A stretch of 64,000 nt of DNA. Source: Paraburkholderia sp. Ac-20340 (lineage in GTDB: Bacteria > Pseudomonadota > Gammaproteobacteria > Burkholderiales > Burkholderiaceae). The position numbers and the translations under genes are program-made. Positions 41,933 through 49,897 of this stretch are shown piece after piece. Within the stretch, counting starts at the first letter, position 1, and each line of letters begins with the position of its first letter. The notes beneath the pieces were generated by a model, which saw nothing but the letters and a program-made list of their open reading frames with translations, was not told the origin of the DNA and searched no databases. The stretch is from positions 62,001 to 126,000 of the forward strand of contig NZ_JAAGPR010000014.1 of the NCBI RefSeq assembly GCF_017104965.1. The letters run 5' to 3'.

Positions 41933-42838
41933 TTATGCCCCGATCAGTGCGTGCACGTAATGATCGACGAGCAGCGCGACGAACAGCAGCGAGAGATAGA
42001 TGATCGAGTAACGGAACATCGCACGCGCGAGGGCATCCGAATACTCGAGGTAGATCTTCCACGCGTACGCCAGGAAGACCGCGCCGAGCAGCACGCTCGA
42101 CACCAGATACACCAGACCGCTCAAGCCCGAAATGTAGGGCATCAACGCGACCGCGAAGAGAATCAGCGAATACAGCAGCATGTGCAGACGCGTGTACTTT
42201 TCGCCGTGCGTGTTGGGCAGCATCGGCAGGCCAGCTGCTTCGTAGTCCTTGCGGCGGTACAGCGCGAGCGCCCAGAAGTGCGGCGGCGTCCACACGAAGA
42301 TGATCAGCACGAGAATCCAGGCGTCGCCGGGCACGTGGCCGGTGACGGCAGCCCAGCCGAGCGCAGGCGGCATCGCGCCCGACGCACCGCCGATCACGAT
42401 GTTCTGCGGCGTGGCCGGCTTGAGCAGCAGCGTGTAGATGATCGCGTAACCGATGAAGGTCGCCACGGTCAGCCACATGGTCAGCGGGTTGCAGAACGTG
42501 TACAGCACCCACATGCCGATGCCGCCGATCACCATCGAAAACAGCAGGATCTGCCGGCTCGTGATCTCACCGCGCGCGGAGGGACGCCACGAAGTGCGGC
42601 GCATACGCGCATCGACTTTTTGTTCGACCAGACAGTTGATCGCGAAGGCCGCGCCGGCCGTCAGCCAGATGCCGACGGTGCCGCCGATCAGTTGCTGCCA
42701 GGGCACCATGCCCGGCACTGCGAGGAACATGCCGATGACCGCGCAGAACACGGCCAGCTGAGTCACGCGAGGCTTGGTGAGGGCCAGATACTGCGAAATC
42801 CGGCTGCCGGGCGACTGGGGGAGGGTTGTACTTTCCAT
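41933..42838 (-). CDS. ctaB: Protoheme IX farnesyltransferase (heme O synthase)
   Basis: A 301-residue UbiA-family prenyltransferase with about nine membrane helices. The substrate-binding Asp-rich region appears as NCLVEQKVDARMRRTSWRP, and the second loop as YRRKDYEAAGLPMLPNTHG. It adds a farnesyl group to heme B, giving heme O for CtaA. It lies between ctaA (10 bp gap) and the SCO gene (4 bp gap). Confidence 0.96.
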   Translation of the reverse strand: MESTTLPQSPGSRISQYLALTKPRVTQLAVFCAVIGMFLAVPGMVPWQQLIGGTVGIWLTAGAAFAINCLVEQKVDARMRRTSWRPSARGEITSRQILLFSMVIGGIGMWVLYTFCNPLTMWLTVATFIGYAIIYTLLLKPATPQNIVIGGASGAMPPALGWAAVTGHVPGDAWILVLIIFVWTPPHFWALALYRRKDYEAAGLPMLPNTHGEKYTRLHMLLYSLILFAVALMPYISGLSGLVYLVSSVLLGAVFLAYAWKIYLEYSDALARAMFRYSIIYLSLLFVALLVDHYVHALIGA

Positions 42839-42847
42839 AGGGCGGGA

Positions 42848-43957
42848 TCACACCGCAGCGGTGTCGCGCGCAGGGAGAACGGCGCGGCCGGGGCGGCTAC
42901 AAGCAATTCGAAAGTTTAGCACGACGAGCAAAAGCAGCAGGATCGCCGCGCCACCGTTATGGGCCACCGCGATGGGCAGCGGCCATTGCAGGACGATGTT
43001 AGAAAGTCCTGTCAGAAACTGGATTGCGATCACGATCAGAACCCAGTTCGCGGGGCGGCGCAACGAGGCATAGCGCCGCATTTTGAGGGCGAACCATACC
43101 AGATATGCGATGACCGCGAAGGCAAACGTGCGGTGCGTCCAGTGAATCGCGACGAGCGCGTTCTGGGTGATCACATCGCCGTTTCCATCCATGCCGAGCG
43201 CGCGCCAGAGATGAAAACCGTGATGGAAATCCATCGGCGGAATCCAGGCGCCGTTGCAGGTGGGGAAGTCGGTGCAGGCGAGCACGGCGTAGTTCGTGCT
43301 GACCCAGCCGCCCAACGCGATCTGCACGATCAGCAGCACGAGCGCTGCGAGCGCGGCCACGCGCCAGCGTGCGGCGTCGGGTTCGAACGCCGGCAGCGGC
43401 GTCATGCGCGCACCCAGCCAGGCGAGCGTGCCGAGCAGCGTGAGGCCCAGCAACAGATGCGTCGTGACGATCACCGGTTGCAGCTTCATCGTCACGGTCC
43501 ACGCGCCGAAGATGCCCTGCACGAGAATCAGGCCGAGCAGCGCGGTGGGCCACCACGGCGACACATGCAGCGGCAGACGCTTGATGCGCGCGCGCCAGGC
43601 GATCGCCATCTGCGCAATGATCAGGACACCGATGGCCATCGCGAAGTAGCGGTGAATCATCTCGATCCACGCCTTCGACATACTCACGGGGCCGCTCGGC
43701 ATGGCCAGATGCGCGGCGGCGATCTGCACATGCGCGATGAACGGCGAGGACGTGCCGTAACAACCCGGCCAGTCCGGGCAGCCGAGACCCGAATCGGTCA
43801 GGCGCGTGAAGCCGCCGAACATCACGAGGTCCAGCGTCATGAACGTCGTGAGCCACACGAGTTTGCGGAATTTGTTGTCGTCGGCTTTGACCCACACCCA
43901 CGAAAGCGGCAGCAACGCGATGCACAGGCCGATCAGGCCCAGCTCCAGGATAAACAT
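42848..43957 (-). CDS. ctaA: Heme A synthase (COX15/CtaA)
   Basis: A 369-residue membrane protein with about eight helices that oxidizes the C8 methyl of heme O. Heme-binding His residues appear in EMIHRYFAM, TTHLLLG and IHWTHRTFA, and the segment DSGLGCPDWPGCYG carries the conserved extracellular Cys pair. It is followed closely by ctaB, and the two enzymes make heme A for CtaD. Confidence 0.95.
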   Translation of the reverse strand: MFILELGLIGLCIALLPLSWVWVKADDNKFRKLVWLTTFMTLDLVMFGGFTRLTDSGLGCPDWPGCYGTSSPFIAHVQIAAAHLAMPSGPVSMSKAWIEMIHRYFAMAIGVLIIAQMAIAWRARIKRLPLHVSPWWPTALLGLILVQGIFGAWTVTMKLQPVIVTTHLLLGLTLLGTLAWLGARMTPLPAFEPDAARWRVAALAALVLLIVQIALGGWVSTNYAVLACTDFPTCNGAWIPPMDFHHGFHLWRALGMDGNGDVITQNALVAIHWTHRTFAFAVIAYLVWFALKMRRYASLRRPANWVLIVIAIQFLTGLSNIVLQWPLPIAVAHNGGAAILLLLLVVLNFRIACSRPGRAVLPARDTAAV

Positions 43958-43996
43958 CTCTCTTACTCTTCTCTGTCAGAACTCGCGCTGCGCACC

Positions 43997-44650
43997 TTAA
44001 CCGATGCGGGACCACTTGAGGAGCTTAGTCACGTCTTGTTTGATCTTTGACGGATCGGCATGCGCGGGGAAACGCTCCATCAGGTTGCCGTTGGGATCGA
44101 CCAGGTAGATGTGATCGGTGTCTTTGGTGCTGTCGGTGGCGGGCAGCCACGCGGCCAGAGCGGCGGAATCCGCGCGCAGCACGCGCGTGTCCGGGTAGGC
44201 GCTGCGCAGCACGGCGGGCACGCTGGCGTCGTCGGTGCGCAGCCAGACCATGAGCACGCGCTCGCGTTCGGCGCCTTGCGTCGCGCGCACCTGGCGCATG
44301 AAGTAGAGCTTCTGCACGCAGGCTTCGTTGCAGGCGCTGCCATCGACGGAAATCATCAGCCAGCGGCCGCGCAACGAATCGAGCGGCACTTCATGGCCGT
44401 CGTCGCCGGTCACTTTCAGCGCGGACGGAATCGGGCGCTGCGGCTCGATCAGCGTGCCGTAGCTCGTGCTGCCGCCCTTCGGCTTGATCACGTAATACGT
44501 GAAGTACGAAATGACGATGGGCGCGCCGCAGATCAGCGCGATCAGCAGCAGCATCCAGCGGCCGCGCCGCCAGGAACCTTGTTGCGGCGCGCCGTTCGAG
44601 CCGGCCGCGTTGCGGGAAACCTGCGTGGTATCGGGAGAATGCGTCGACAC
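43997..44650 (-). CDS. Membrane-anchored thioredoxin-fold protein of the cytochrome oxidase cluster
   Basis: A 217-residue protein with one N-terminal membrane helix (about residues 30-54) and a periplasmic thioredoxin-like domain. It has a CxxxC pair at Cys107 and Cys111 (SACNEACVQKLY), the spacing used for copper in SCO proteins, plus HIYLVDPNGNLMERFP typical of the thioredoxin fold. I infer a role in CuA/CuB metallation or disulfide handling. It sits between the SURF1 gene and ctaA, as in related genomes where it is annotated as hypothetical. Confidence 0.75.
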   Translation of the reverse strand: MSTHSPDTTQVSRNAAGSNGAPQQGSWRRGRWMLLLIALICGAPIVISYFTYYVIKPKGGSTSYGTLIEPQRPIPSALKVTGDDGHEVPLDSLRGRWLMISVDGSACNEACVQKLYFMRQVRATQGAERERVLMVWLRTDDASVPAVLRSAYPDTRVLRADSAALAAWLPATDSTKDTDHIYLVDPNGNLMERFPAHADPSKIKQDVTKLLKWSRIG

Positions 44651-44750
44651 TGCATGAACCTCGTTTCTGTCGCTTCCTGTTGACCGTGCGCTGCCGGATT
44701 GCAGCGCCGGATTGCCAGCGATGCCTGACGATTGCGTTACGACGAAATCG

Positions 44751-45536
44751 TCAGGCGTCCTTCGCGCCGTGTACCGGCCCTTGTGAACCTGGCGTGCTTT
44801 GCGCGGCTTGCGTGCGCTCTTTTGTCGCAGCCCGGCGGGCCGCGTAAAGACCGAATCCGAGCGCCGCGACCGCCATGCCCCACCACTGGAACATGTAGCC
44901 GTAATTACGCTCGACGTCCGTGGCCGGTGCGGGCCAGTCGCGCACGAGACCGTCCTTGAGGGCCGTCGCCGTGGACGATACGAAGCCCGTCTGCTGGATC
45001 ACGAACGGCTGCAACGGCAGCCCGGCTTCCGTCGCGAAGGAAGCGACGGCCAGATTCTGCCGGATCTTCTGATGCGCTGCAGAGCCGCCGGCACCCAGCT
45101 CGAACGCGCGCGTGGCATCCGCGCGCGCGATGCCCTCCACTTCCACCGGCCCTGTCGGCGTCAGATAGGGCGCGATCCGCGTGCGATCGTCGATGCTGCG
45201 CGGCAGCCAGCCCCGGTTGACCAGCACGTAGCCGCCGTCGTCCAGTTTAAGCGGCATCACCACGTAAAAGCCTGGCTGGTCGTTATAGGGACGATTGTCG
45301 AGATACACCACCTGCGCGGGCAGGAACGTGCCCTTCGCACGCACGCGATGAAACTCGATGTCCTTGAGCGCGAGCGGCACGGCGCTCACCGTCTGCGCGC
45401 TGGCGTTTTCATACTGCGTGATCTGCGCCTGCAAGGCTTCCTTCTGATGCGCGCGATCGCGCTGCCAGAAACCGAGCCGGATCGTCACGGCCATCACGAT
45501 CAGGATCAGCAAGGCGGGGACGAGCCGGATCTTCAT
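44751..45536 (-). CDS. SURF1-family cytochrome oxidase biogenesis protein
   Basis: A 261-residue protein with two membrane helices near the ends and the SURF1 core between (LGFWQRDRAHQKEAL at the start; YLDNRPYNDQPGFYVVMPLKL and VLVNRGWLPRS; NYGYMFQWWGMAVAALGFG in the last helix). SURF1 helps insert heme A into CtaD. The ATG at 45536 starts the first helix; an in-frame ATG seven codons upstream is less likely. Confidence 0.92.
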   Translation of the reverse strand: MKIRLVPALLILIVMAVTIRLGFWQRDRAHQKEALQAQITQYENASAQTVSAVPLALKDIEFHRVRAKGTFLPAQVVYLDNRPYNDQPGFYVVMPLKLDDGGYVLVNRGWLPRSIDDRTRIAPYLTPTGPVEVEGIARADATRAFELGAGGSAAHQKIRQNLAVASFATEAGLPLQPFVIQQTGFVSSTATALKDGLVRDWPAPATDVERNYGYMFQWWGMAVAALGFGLYAARRAATKERTQAAQSTPGSQGPVHGAKDA

Positions 45537-45665
45537 CGGGCACGACCGATGCGGCACATACGGCTGATCGAACCCCGCGCGCCCAGGCGCGGTGCGATAA
45601 TAAGACAGGCGTTTTCAGACATACGAGACTCCGCAAACTTCGCCGCACATCCCGCCGTGAACTTC

Positions 45666-45875
45666 ATGCACATACTCGTCCCCATTGCCTTCGCGCTGAT
45701 CATCGCGAGCATGATCTCCGCGCTCTATTTCATGATGCACGACCGGGGCCGCACCAAGCGGATGGTCTGGTCCCTCGCCACGCGCGTGGGCTTTTCCATC
45801 TCGCTGTTCCTGTTCATTCTGTTCGCGCACTGGATGGGCTGGATTCAGCCGACCGGCATTCCGCTCGGGCGCTAG
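45666..45875 (+). CDS. DUF2909 twin-transmembrane small protein
   Basis: A 69-residue protein (72 if the GTG at 45657 is used) with two membrane helices (about 3-22 and 43-62) joined by a short basic loop (HDRGRTKRMVWSLATR). This matches the DUF2909 family found in aa3-oxidase clusters. Remarkably it is encoded on the plus strand, opposite to all neighbours, between the SURF1 gene and ctaE. Its role is unknown; an assembly or accessory function is a guess from position. Confidence 0.8.
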   Translation: MHILVPIAFALIIASMISALYFMMHDRGRTKRMVWSLATRVGFSISLFLFILFAHWMGWIQPTGIPLGR

Positions 45876-45924
45876 GCGCTCGACTTCTTCAGCACTGCCG
45901 CGCATTCTGCGCGACTGCAAAAAC

Positions 45925-45959
45925 CAAAGCGCCGCGCCGACCATGTCGGAGCGGCGCCT
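45925..45959. terminator. Hairpin terminator between ctaE and DUF2909
   Basis: GCGCCGC-g-CCGAC / GTCGG-a-GCGGCGC. On the minus strand it is followed by TTTGGTTTTT, so it probably terminates the ctaCDGE part, and convergent DUF2909 transcripts from the other side. Confidence 0.7.
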
Positions 45960-46006
45960 TCGTGTTTTCAGGCGCGCCGCGTGAGCCGCCGCGCGCGCCA
46001 TCGGCA

Positions 46007-46864
46007 TCAGAGCCAGTAGACCACCACGTAGAGGCCGAGCCACACCACGTCCACGAAGTGCCAGTACCAGGCCGCGCCTTCGAACGCGAAGTGATGTTCG
46101 GGCGTGAAGTGTCCGCGAATCATGCGGAACATCACCACCGCGAGCATCGTGCCGCCGAGGAACACGTGGAAACCGTGGAAGCCCGTCAGCAGGAAGAAGG
46201 TCGAACCGTAGATGCCCGAAGCGAGCGTCAGATTCAGTTCGTTGTACGCGTGAATGTATTCGAAGGCCTGCAGGCAGAGAAAGCAGAAGCCCAGCACCAG
46301 CGTGCCCGCGAGCCACGCGATGGCCTTCCTGCGATGGTTGTCGCGCAGCGCGTGGTGCGAGACCGTCAGCGTCGCGCCCGACGAAAGCAGCAGCGCGGTG
46401 TTGATGGTCGGCACCGGCCACGGCGTCATCGAGCGGAAGTGCGAGACCAGCGCCGCCGGGCCGTTGTTGGGCCACACCGCCGCGAAATCCGGCCAGATCA
46501 GCTTGAAATCGAGGCTGCCGAGCTGATGCAGCGCGATCTGGCGGGCGTAGAACAGCGCACCGAAGAACGCGCCGAAGAACATCACTTCGGAGAAGATGAA
46601 CCAGCTCATGCTCCAGCGATACGACACGTCGACGCGTTTGCCGTACATGCCGCCCTCGGATTCGGCGATCGCGTCGCCGAACCAGTGCCAGAGCGTGAAG
46701 AGCAACCACAGGAGGCCGATCACCACGCCGATCGGCGCCCACGAGTCGCCGTTGATCCACGACGCGAGCGACGACAGCATGACCAGCAGGCCAATGGCCG
46801 CGCTGATCGGATGCCGCGACGGGTGCGGTACGAAGTAGTACGGGCTATCGTTTTGACCGCTCAT
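46007..46864 (-). CDS. ctaE: Cytochrome c oxidase subunit III
   Basis: A 285-residue polytopic subunit with about seven helices. Conserved blocks include SWFIFSEVMFFGAFFGALFYAR, LLLSSGATLTVSHHALR, FLLTGFHGFHVFLGGTMLAVV and HFAFEGAAWYWHFVDVVWLGLY. It stabilises the proton-pumping core and O2 access. It follows the DUF2970 gene by about 100 bp. Confidence 0.97.
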   Translation of the reverse strand: MSGQNDSPYYFVPHPSRHPISAAIGLLVMLSSLASWINGDSWAPIGVVIGLLWLLFTLWHWFGDAIAESEGGMYGKRVDVSYRWSMSWFIFSEVMFFGAFFGALFYARQIALHQLGSLDFKLIWPDFAAVWPNNGPAALVSHFRSMTPWPVPTINTALLLSSGATLTVSHHALRDNHRRKAIAWLAGTLVLGFCFLCLQAFEYIHAYNELNLTLASGIYGSTFFLLTGFHGFHVFLGGTMLAVVMFRMIRGHFTPEHHFAFEGAAWYWHFVDVVWLGLYVVVYWL

Positions 46865-46965
46865 GCCTGTTTCTCCAGTTTCCAGTTGCTCCCGGACGCT
46901 GCCGGTGTCTCTGCGTTATTCATTGTTCGTCGCGCTTGGCGCACGGCGATTGCGTTGCGACCGTT

Positions 46966-47190
46966 CTACTTACCGACGACTGCATGCACGATCAGCAGCA
47001 GCACGACGATGAACAGGATCGCGCCGAGAATGCCCGCGCCGATCAGCGCCGCCGGATGCAGTTGCGCGGCGTCGGATTCCAGATCGGCACGCTTGCGCAC
47101 GCCGAGAAACGACCACGCCACCGCCTTCACCAGTTGCAGCACGCTGCCCTTCTTCGCTTTTGCCGCGCCTGCGCCGCTGTCGTCGTTCAT
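46966..47190 (-). CDS. DUF2970 small membrane protein
   Basis: A 74-residue protein: basic cytoplasmic N-terminal part with LQLVKAVAWSFLGVRKR, then one C-terminal membrane helix (about 50-70). It matches the DUF2970 family commonly found between ctaG and ctaE in betaproteobacteria. The function is unknown. The start is placed at MNDDSG, 17 bp after the ctaG stop. Confidence 0.82.
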   Translation of the reverse strand: MNDDSGAGAAKAKKGSVLQLVKAVAWSFLGVRKRADLESDAAQLHPAALIGAGILGAILFIVVLLLIVHAVVGK

Positions 47191-47207
47191 CGCCGCCTCA
47201 TCCTGAC

Positions 47208-47789
47208 TCACGCTCCGGCCGCCTGCTTCGGCGCCTGCGGCACCGCCGGCTTGTTCAGCTCGAAGAAGGTGTACGACAGCGTGATCGTCTTCACGTCTTT
47301 CGGCAGTTTCGGATCGATCACGAACACCACCGGCATGCGCTTCGTTTCGTTCGCCTTCAAGGTCTGCTGCGTGAAGCAGAAGCACTCGATCTTGCGGAAG
47401 TATTCGGTTGCCTGTTTCGGCGCGTAGCTCGGAATCGCCTGCGCGTCGATCGTGCGTCCTTCGTTGTTCGAAATGTCGTACATCACCGTCATCACTTCGC
47501 CGGGATGCACGTCGATGCTGTTCTGTTCCGGCTTGAAACCGAGCAGCCCGCGCGCATTGGCGTCGAGTTCCACCGACACCGTGCGCGTCATATCGACCTG
47601 CGTGTTGCGCGCCTCGCGTGCGCTTACATCGCGCTGCACCAGATTGTTGACGCCCGTGACCTCGCAGATCGCGCGATACATCGGCACCAGCGCCCAGCCA
47701 AAGCCGAACATCAGCAACGCCACCACCACGAGCTTGATCAGCATCGAGCGGTTGAATGCGCGGTCGCTACCTGCGTGCTGCGTGGACAT
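47208..47789 (-). CDS. ctaG: Cytochrome c oxidase assembly protein CtaG/Cox11
   Basis: A 193-residue Cox11-type copper chaperone for CuB of subunit I. One N-terminal helix (about 16-36) ends MYRAICEVTGVNN, with the conserved Cys; the beta-domain has the copper motif KIECFCFTQQTL (CFCF). It is the expected neighbour of ctaD and ctaE. Confidence 0.95.
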   Translation of the reverse strand: MSTQHAGSDRAFNRSMLIKLVVVALLMFGFGWALVPMYRAICEVTGVNNLVQRDVSAREARNTQVDMTRTVSVELDANARGLLGFKPEQNSIDVHPGEVMTVMYDISNNEGRTIDAQAIPSYAPKQATEYFRKIECFCFTQQTLKANETKRMPVVFVIDPKLPKDVKTITLSYTFFELNKPAVPQAPKQAAGA

Positions 47790-47829
47790 CGGACTTCCTC
47801 GAACAGTGTGCGGGCACGACGCCAGCGCG

Positions 47830-47970
47830 TCAGTGTCCGGCGAAATACACCTGCTTCACGACGCCGCCCAGAAAGAACGCGGCGGCGACCAGCAGCAGAA
47901 TCAGGCCGAGCCGGCGGTTGCCCGCGCGAATCTGCTCGGGCGTGCGTCGTGTCTGAGAATTACGCGTCAT
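47830..47970 (-). CDS. Cytochrome oxidase small assembly protein
   Basis: A 46-residue protein with a basic N-terminal part (MTRNSQTRRTPEQIRAGNRR) and one membrane helix (about 20-40). Similar very small proteins occur between ctaD and ctaG in betaproteobacteria and are annotated as a small assembly protein. An upstream in-frame start at 48030 is possible but would add a non-hydrophobic extension. Confidence 0.72.
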   Translation of the reverse strand: MTRNSQTRRTPEQIRAGNRRLGLILLLVAAAFFLGGVVKQVYFAGH

Positions 47971-48129
47971 GCTTGCAGTGCGGTTGGCCGCGGCGTGTTC
48001 ATCCAGCGCGACTGGCGTGATTCCCTGCATCGTGAATCGCTCCCTGCGTGAATCGTGCGGCTGCGTTGCTGTTTCGATGTGTCCGGCTCAGGCGATACAT
48101 GAAGCCGGACACCGTATGTCGAGCGGGTT

Positions 48130-49743
48130 TTATTCGACCGTCGGCGGATTCTCGAAGGTGTGGAACGGCGCCGGGCTCGGCACGGTCCATTCGAGGCCGG
48201 TTGCGCCATCCCAGGGCTTGTCGCCGGCCTTTTCCAGTTCGCCGCCGCCGCGATACGCGGGCAGCGCGACGAAGAACAGGAAGTACACCTGCGACAGACC
48301 GAAACCGAATGCGCCGATCGTGATGACCTGGTTCCAGTCGGTGAACTGGGCCGGATAGTCGGCGTAGCGACGCGGCATCCCGGCGAGGCCGACGAAGTGC
48401 ATCGGCAGGAACGCGACGTTGAAGAACACCAGCGAGCACCAGAAGTGGATCTTGCCGCGCATCTCGTTGTACATCCAGCCGGTCCATTTCGGCGACCAGT
48501 AGTACCACCCCGAGAACAGCGCGAATAAGGACCCCGCCACCAGCACGTAGTGGAAGTGCGCCACCACGAAGTAAGTCCCGTGATACTGGATGTCGAGCGG
48601 CGCCATCGCCAGCATCAGACCCGACAGCCCGCCGAACGTGAACACGATCAGGAAGCCCACGGCCCACAGCATCGGCGTTTCGAACGAGAGCGAACCGCGC
48701 CACATCGTCGCGACCCAGTTGAACACCTTCACGCCCGTGGGCACGGCGATCAGCATGGTGGCGTACATGAAGAACAGCTGGCCCGTCACCGGCATGCCCG
48801 TGGCGAACATGTGGTGCGCCCAGACCATGAACGAGAGAATCGCGATCGACGCCGTGGCGTACACCATCGAGCTATAGCCGAACAGCGGCTTGCGCGAGAA
48901 CGCCGGAATCACCTGCGAGACGATCCCGAACGCCGGCAAGATCATGATGTAGACCTCGGGGTGACCGAAGAACCAGAAGATGTGCTGGTACATGACCGGG
49001 TCGCCGCCGCCTGCCGCATTGAAGAAGCTCGTGCCGAAGTGGCGGTCGAACAGCAGCATGGTGATCGCGCCTGCCAGAACCGGCATCACGGCGATCAGCA
49101 GATAAGCGGTGATGAGCCACGTCCACGCGAACATCGGCATCTTCATGAGCGTCATGCCCGGCGCGCGCATGTTCAGGATCGTGACGACGATGTTGATGCC
49201 GCCCATGATCGACGAGGCGCCCATGATGTGGACCGCGAAGATCGCGAAGTCCATGCCGGGGCCCATCTGCGTGGAAAGCGGCGCGTAGAGCGTCCAGCCC
49301 GCGGCGGTCGCGCCGCCCGGCACGAAGAACGAACCGACCAGCAGACACGCTGCGGCGGGCAGCAGCCAGAAGCTGAAGTTGTTCATGCGCGCGAAGGCCA
49401 TGTCCGATGCGCCGATCTGCAGCGGCACCATCCAGTTCGCGAAGCCCACGAAGGCCGGCATGATCGCGCCGAACACCATGATCAGGCCATGCATCGTGGT
49501 GAGCTGGTTGAAGAACTCGGGGCGCATGATCTGCAGGCCCGGTTCGAACAGCTCGGCGCGGATGCCTAGCGCCATCACGCCGCCCGACAGGAACATCACG
49601 AACGAGAACAGCAGGTACAGCGTCCCGATGTCCTTGTGGTTGGTGGCCATCAGCCAGCGGCGCCAGCCGTGTGGCGTCGCGTGGGCGTGGTCGCCATGCA
49701 CGTGACCGTGCCCCCCAGCTACATCGTGTCCGATGCTAGACAT
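48130..49743 (-). CDS. ctaD: Cytochrome c oxidase subunit I
   Basis: A 537-residue catalytic subunit of aa3 oxidase with twelve helices. The CuB and cross-linked Tyr region WFFGHPEVYIMILPAFGIVSQ, the HHMFATGMP loop, and the heme a3/a ligands in VVAHFHYVLVAG are all intact, with the low-spin heme His near TTMHGLIMVFG. A His-rich N-terminal tail (HVHGDHAHATPHG) is typical of Burkholderia-type subunits. It is preceded by ctaC. Confidence 0.98.
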   Translation of the reverse strand: MSSIGHDVAGGHGHVHGDHAHATPHGWRRWLMATNHKDIGTLYLLFSFVMFLSGGVMALGIRAELFEPGLQIMRPEFFNQLTTMHGLIMVFGAIMPAFVGFANWMVPLQIGASDMAFARMNNFSFWLLPAAACLLVGSFFVPGGATAAGWTLYAPLSTQMGPGMDFAIFAVHIMGASSIMGGINIVVTILNMRAPGMTLMKMPMFAWTWLITAYLLIAVMPVLAGAITMLLFDRHFGTSFFNAAGGGDPVMYQHIFWFFGHPEVYIMILPAFGIVSQVIPAFSRKPLFGYSSMVYATASIAILSFMVWAHHMFATGMPVTGQLFFMYATMLIAVPTGVKVFNWVATMWRGSLSFETPMLWAVGFLIVFTFGGLSGLMLAMAPLDIQYHGTYFVVAHFHYVLVAGSLFALFSGWYYWSPKWTGWMYNEMRGKIHFWCSLVFFNVAFLPMHFVGLAGMPRRYADYPAQFTDWNQVITIGAFGFGLSQVYFLFFVALPAYRGGGELEKAGDKPWDGATGLEWTVPSPAPFHTFENPPTVE

Positions 49744-49897
49744 GACTTATCTCCTGAAGCGAATTGCTTTGCGTCTCTTACTGCAGTGTTGGCCAGTGCG
49801 GTAGGTCCGCGACTCGTGCCCGCTTTTTTACAGCGTACTGAGTGTTTCTTGTTATCGAATTCGTTATGGACTGCTTGTGGACCCGCCAGGCTGCGTT

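Noticed and set aside
48550..49569. Plus-strand frame opposite ctaD, rich in His/Arg/Glu
   Set aside because: Composition mirrors the antisense of a membrane protein gene; nothing recognisable.
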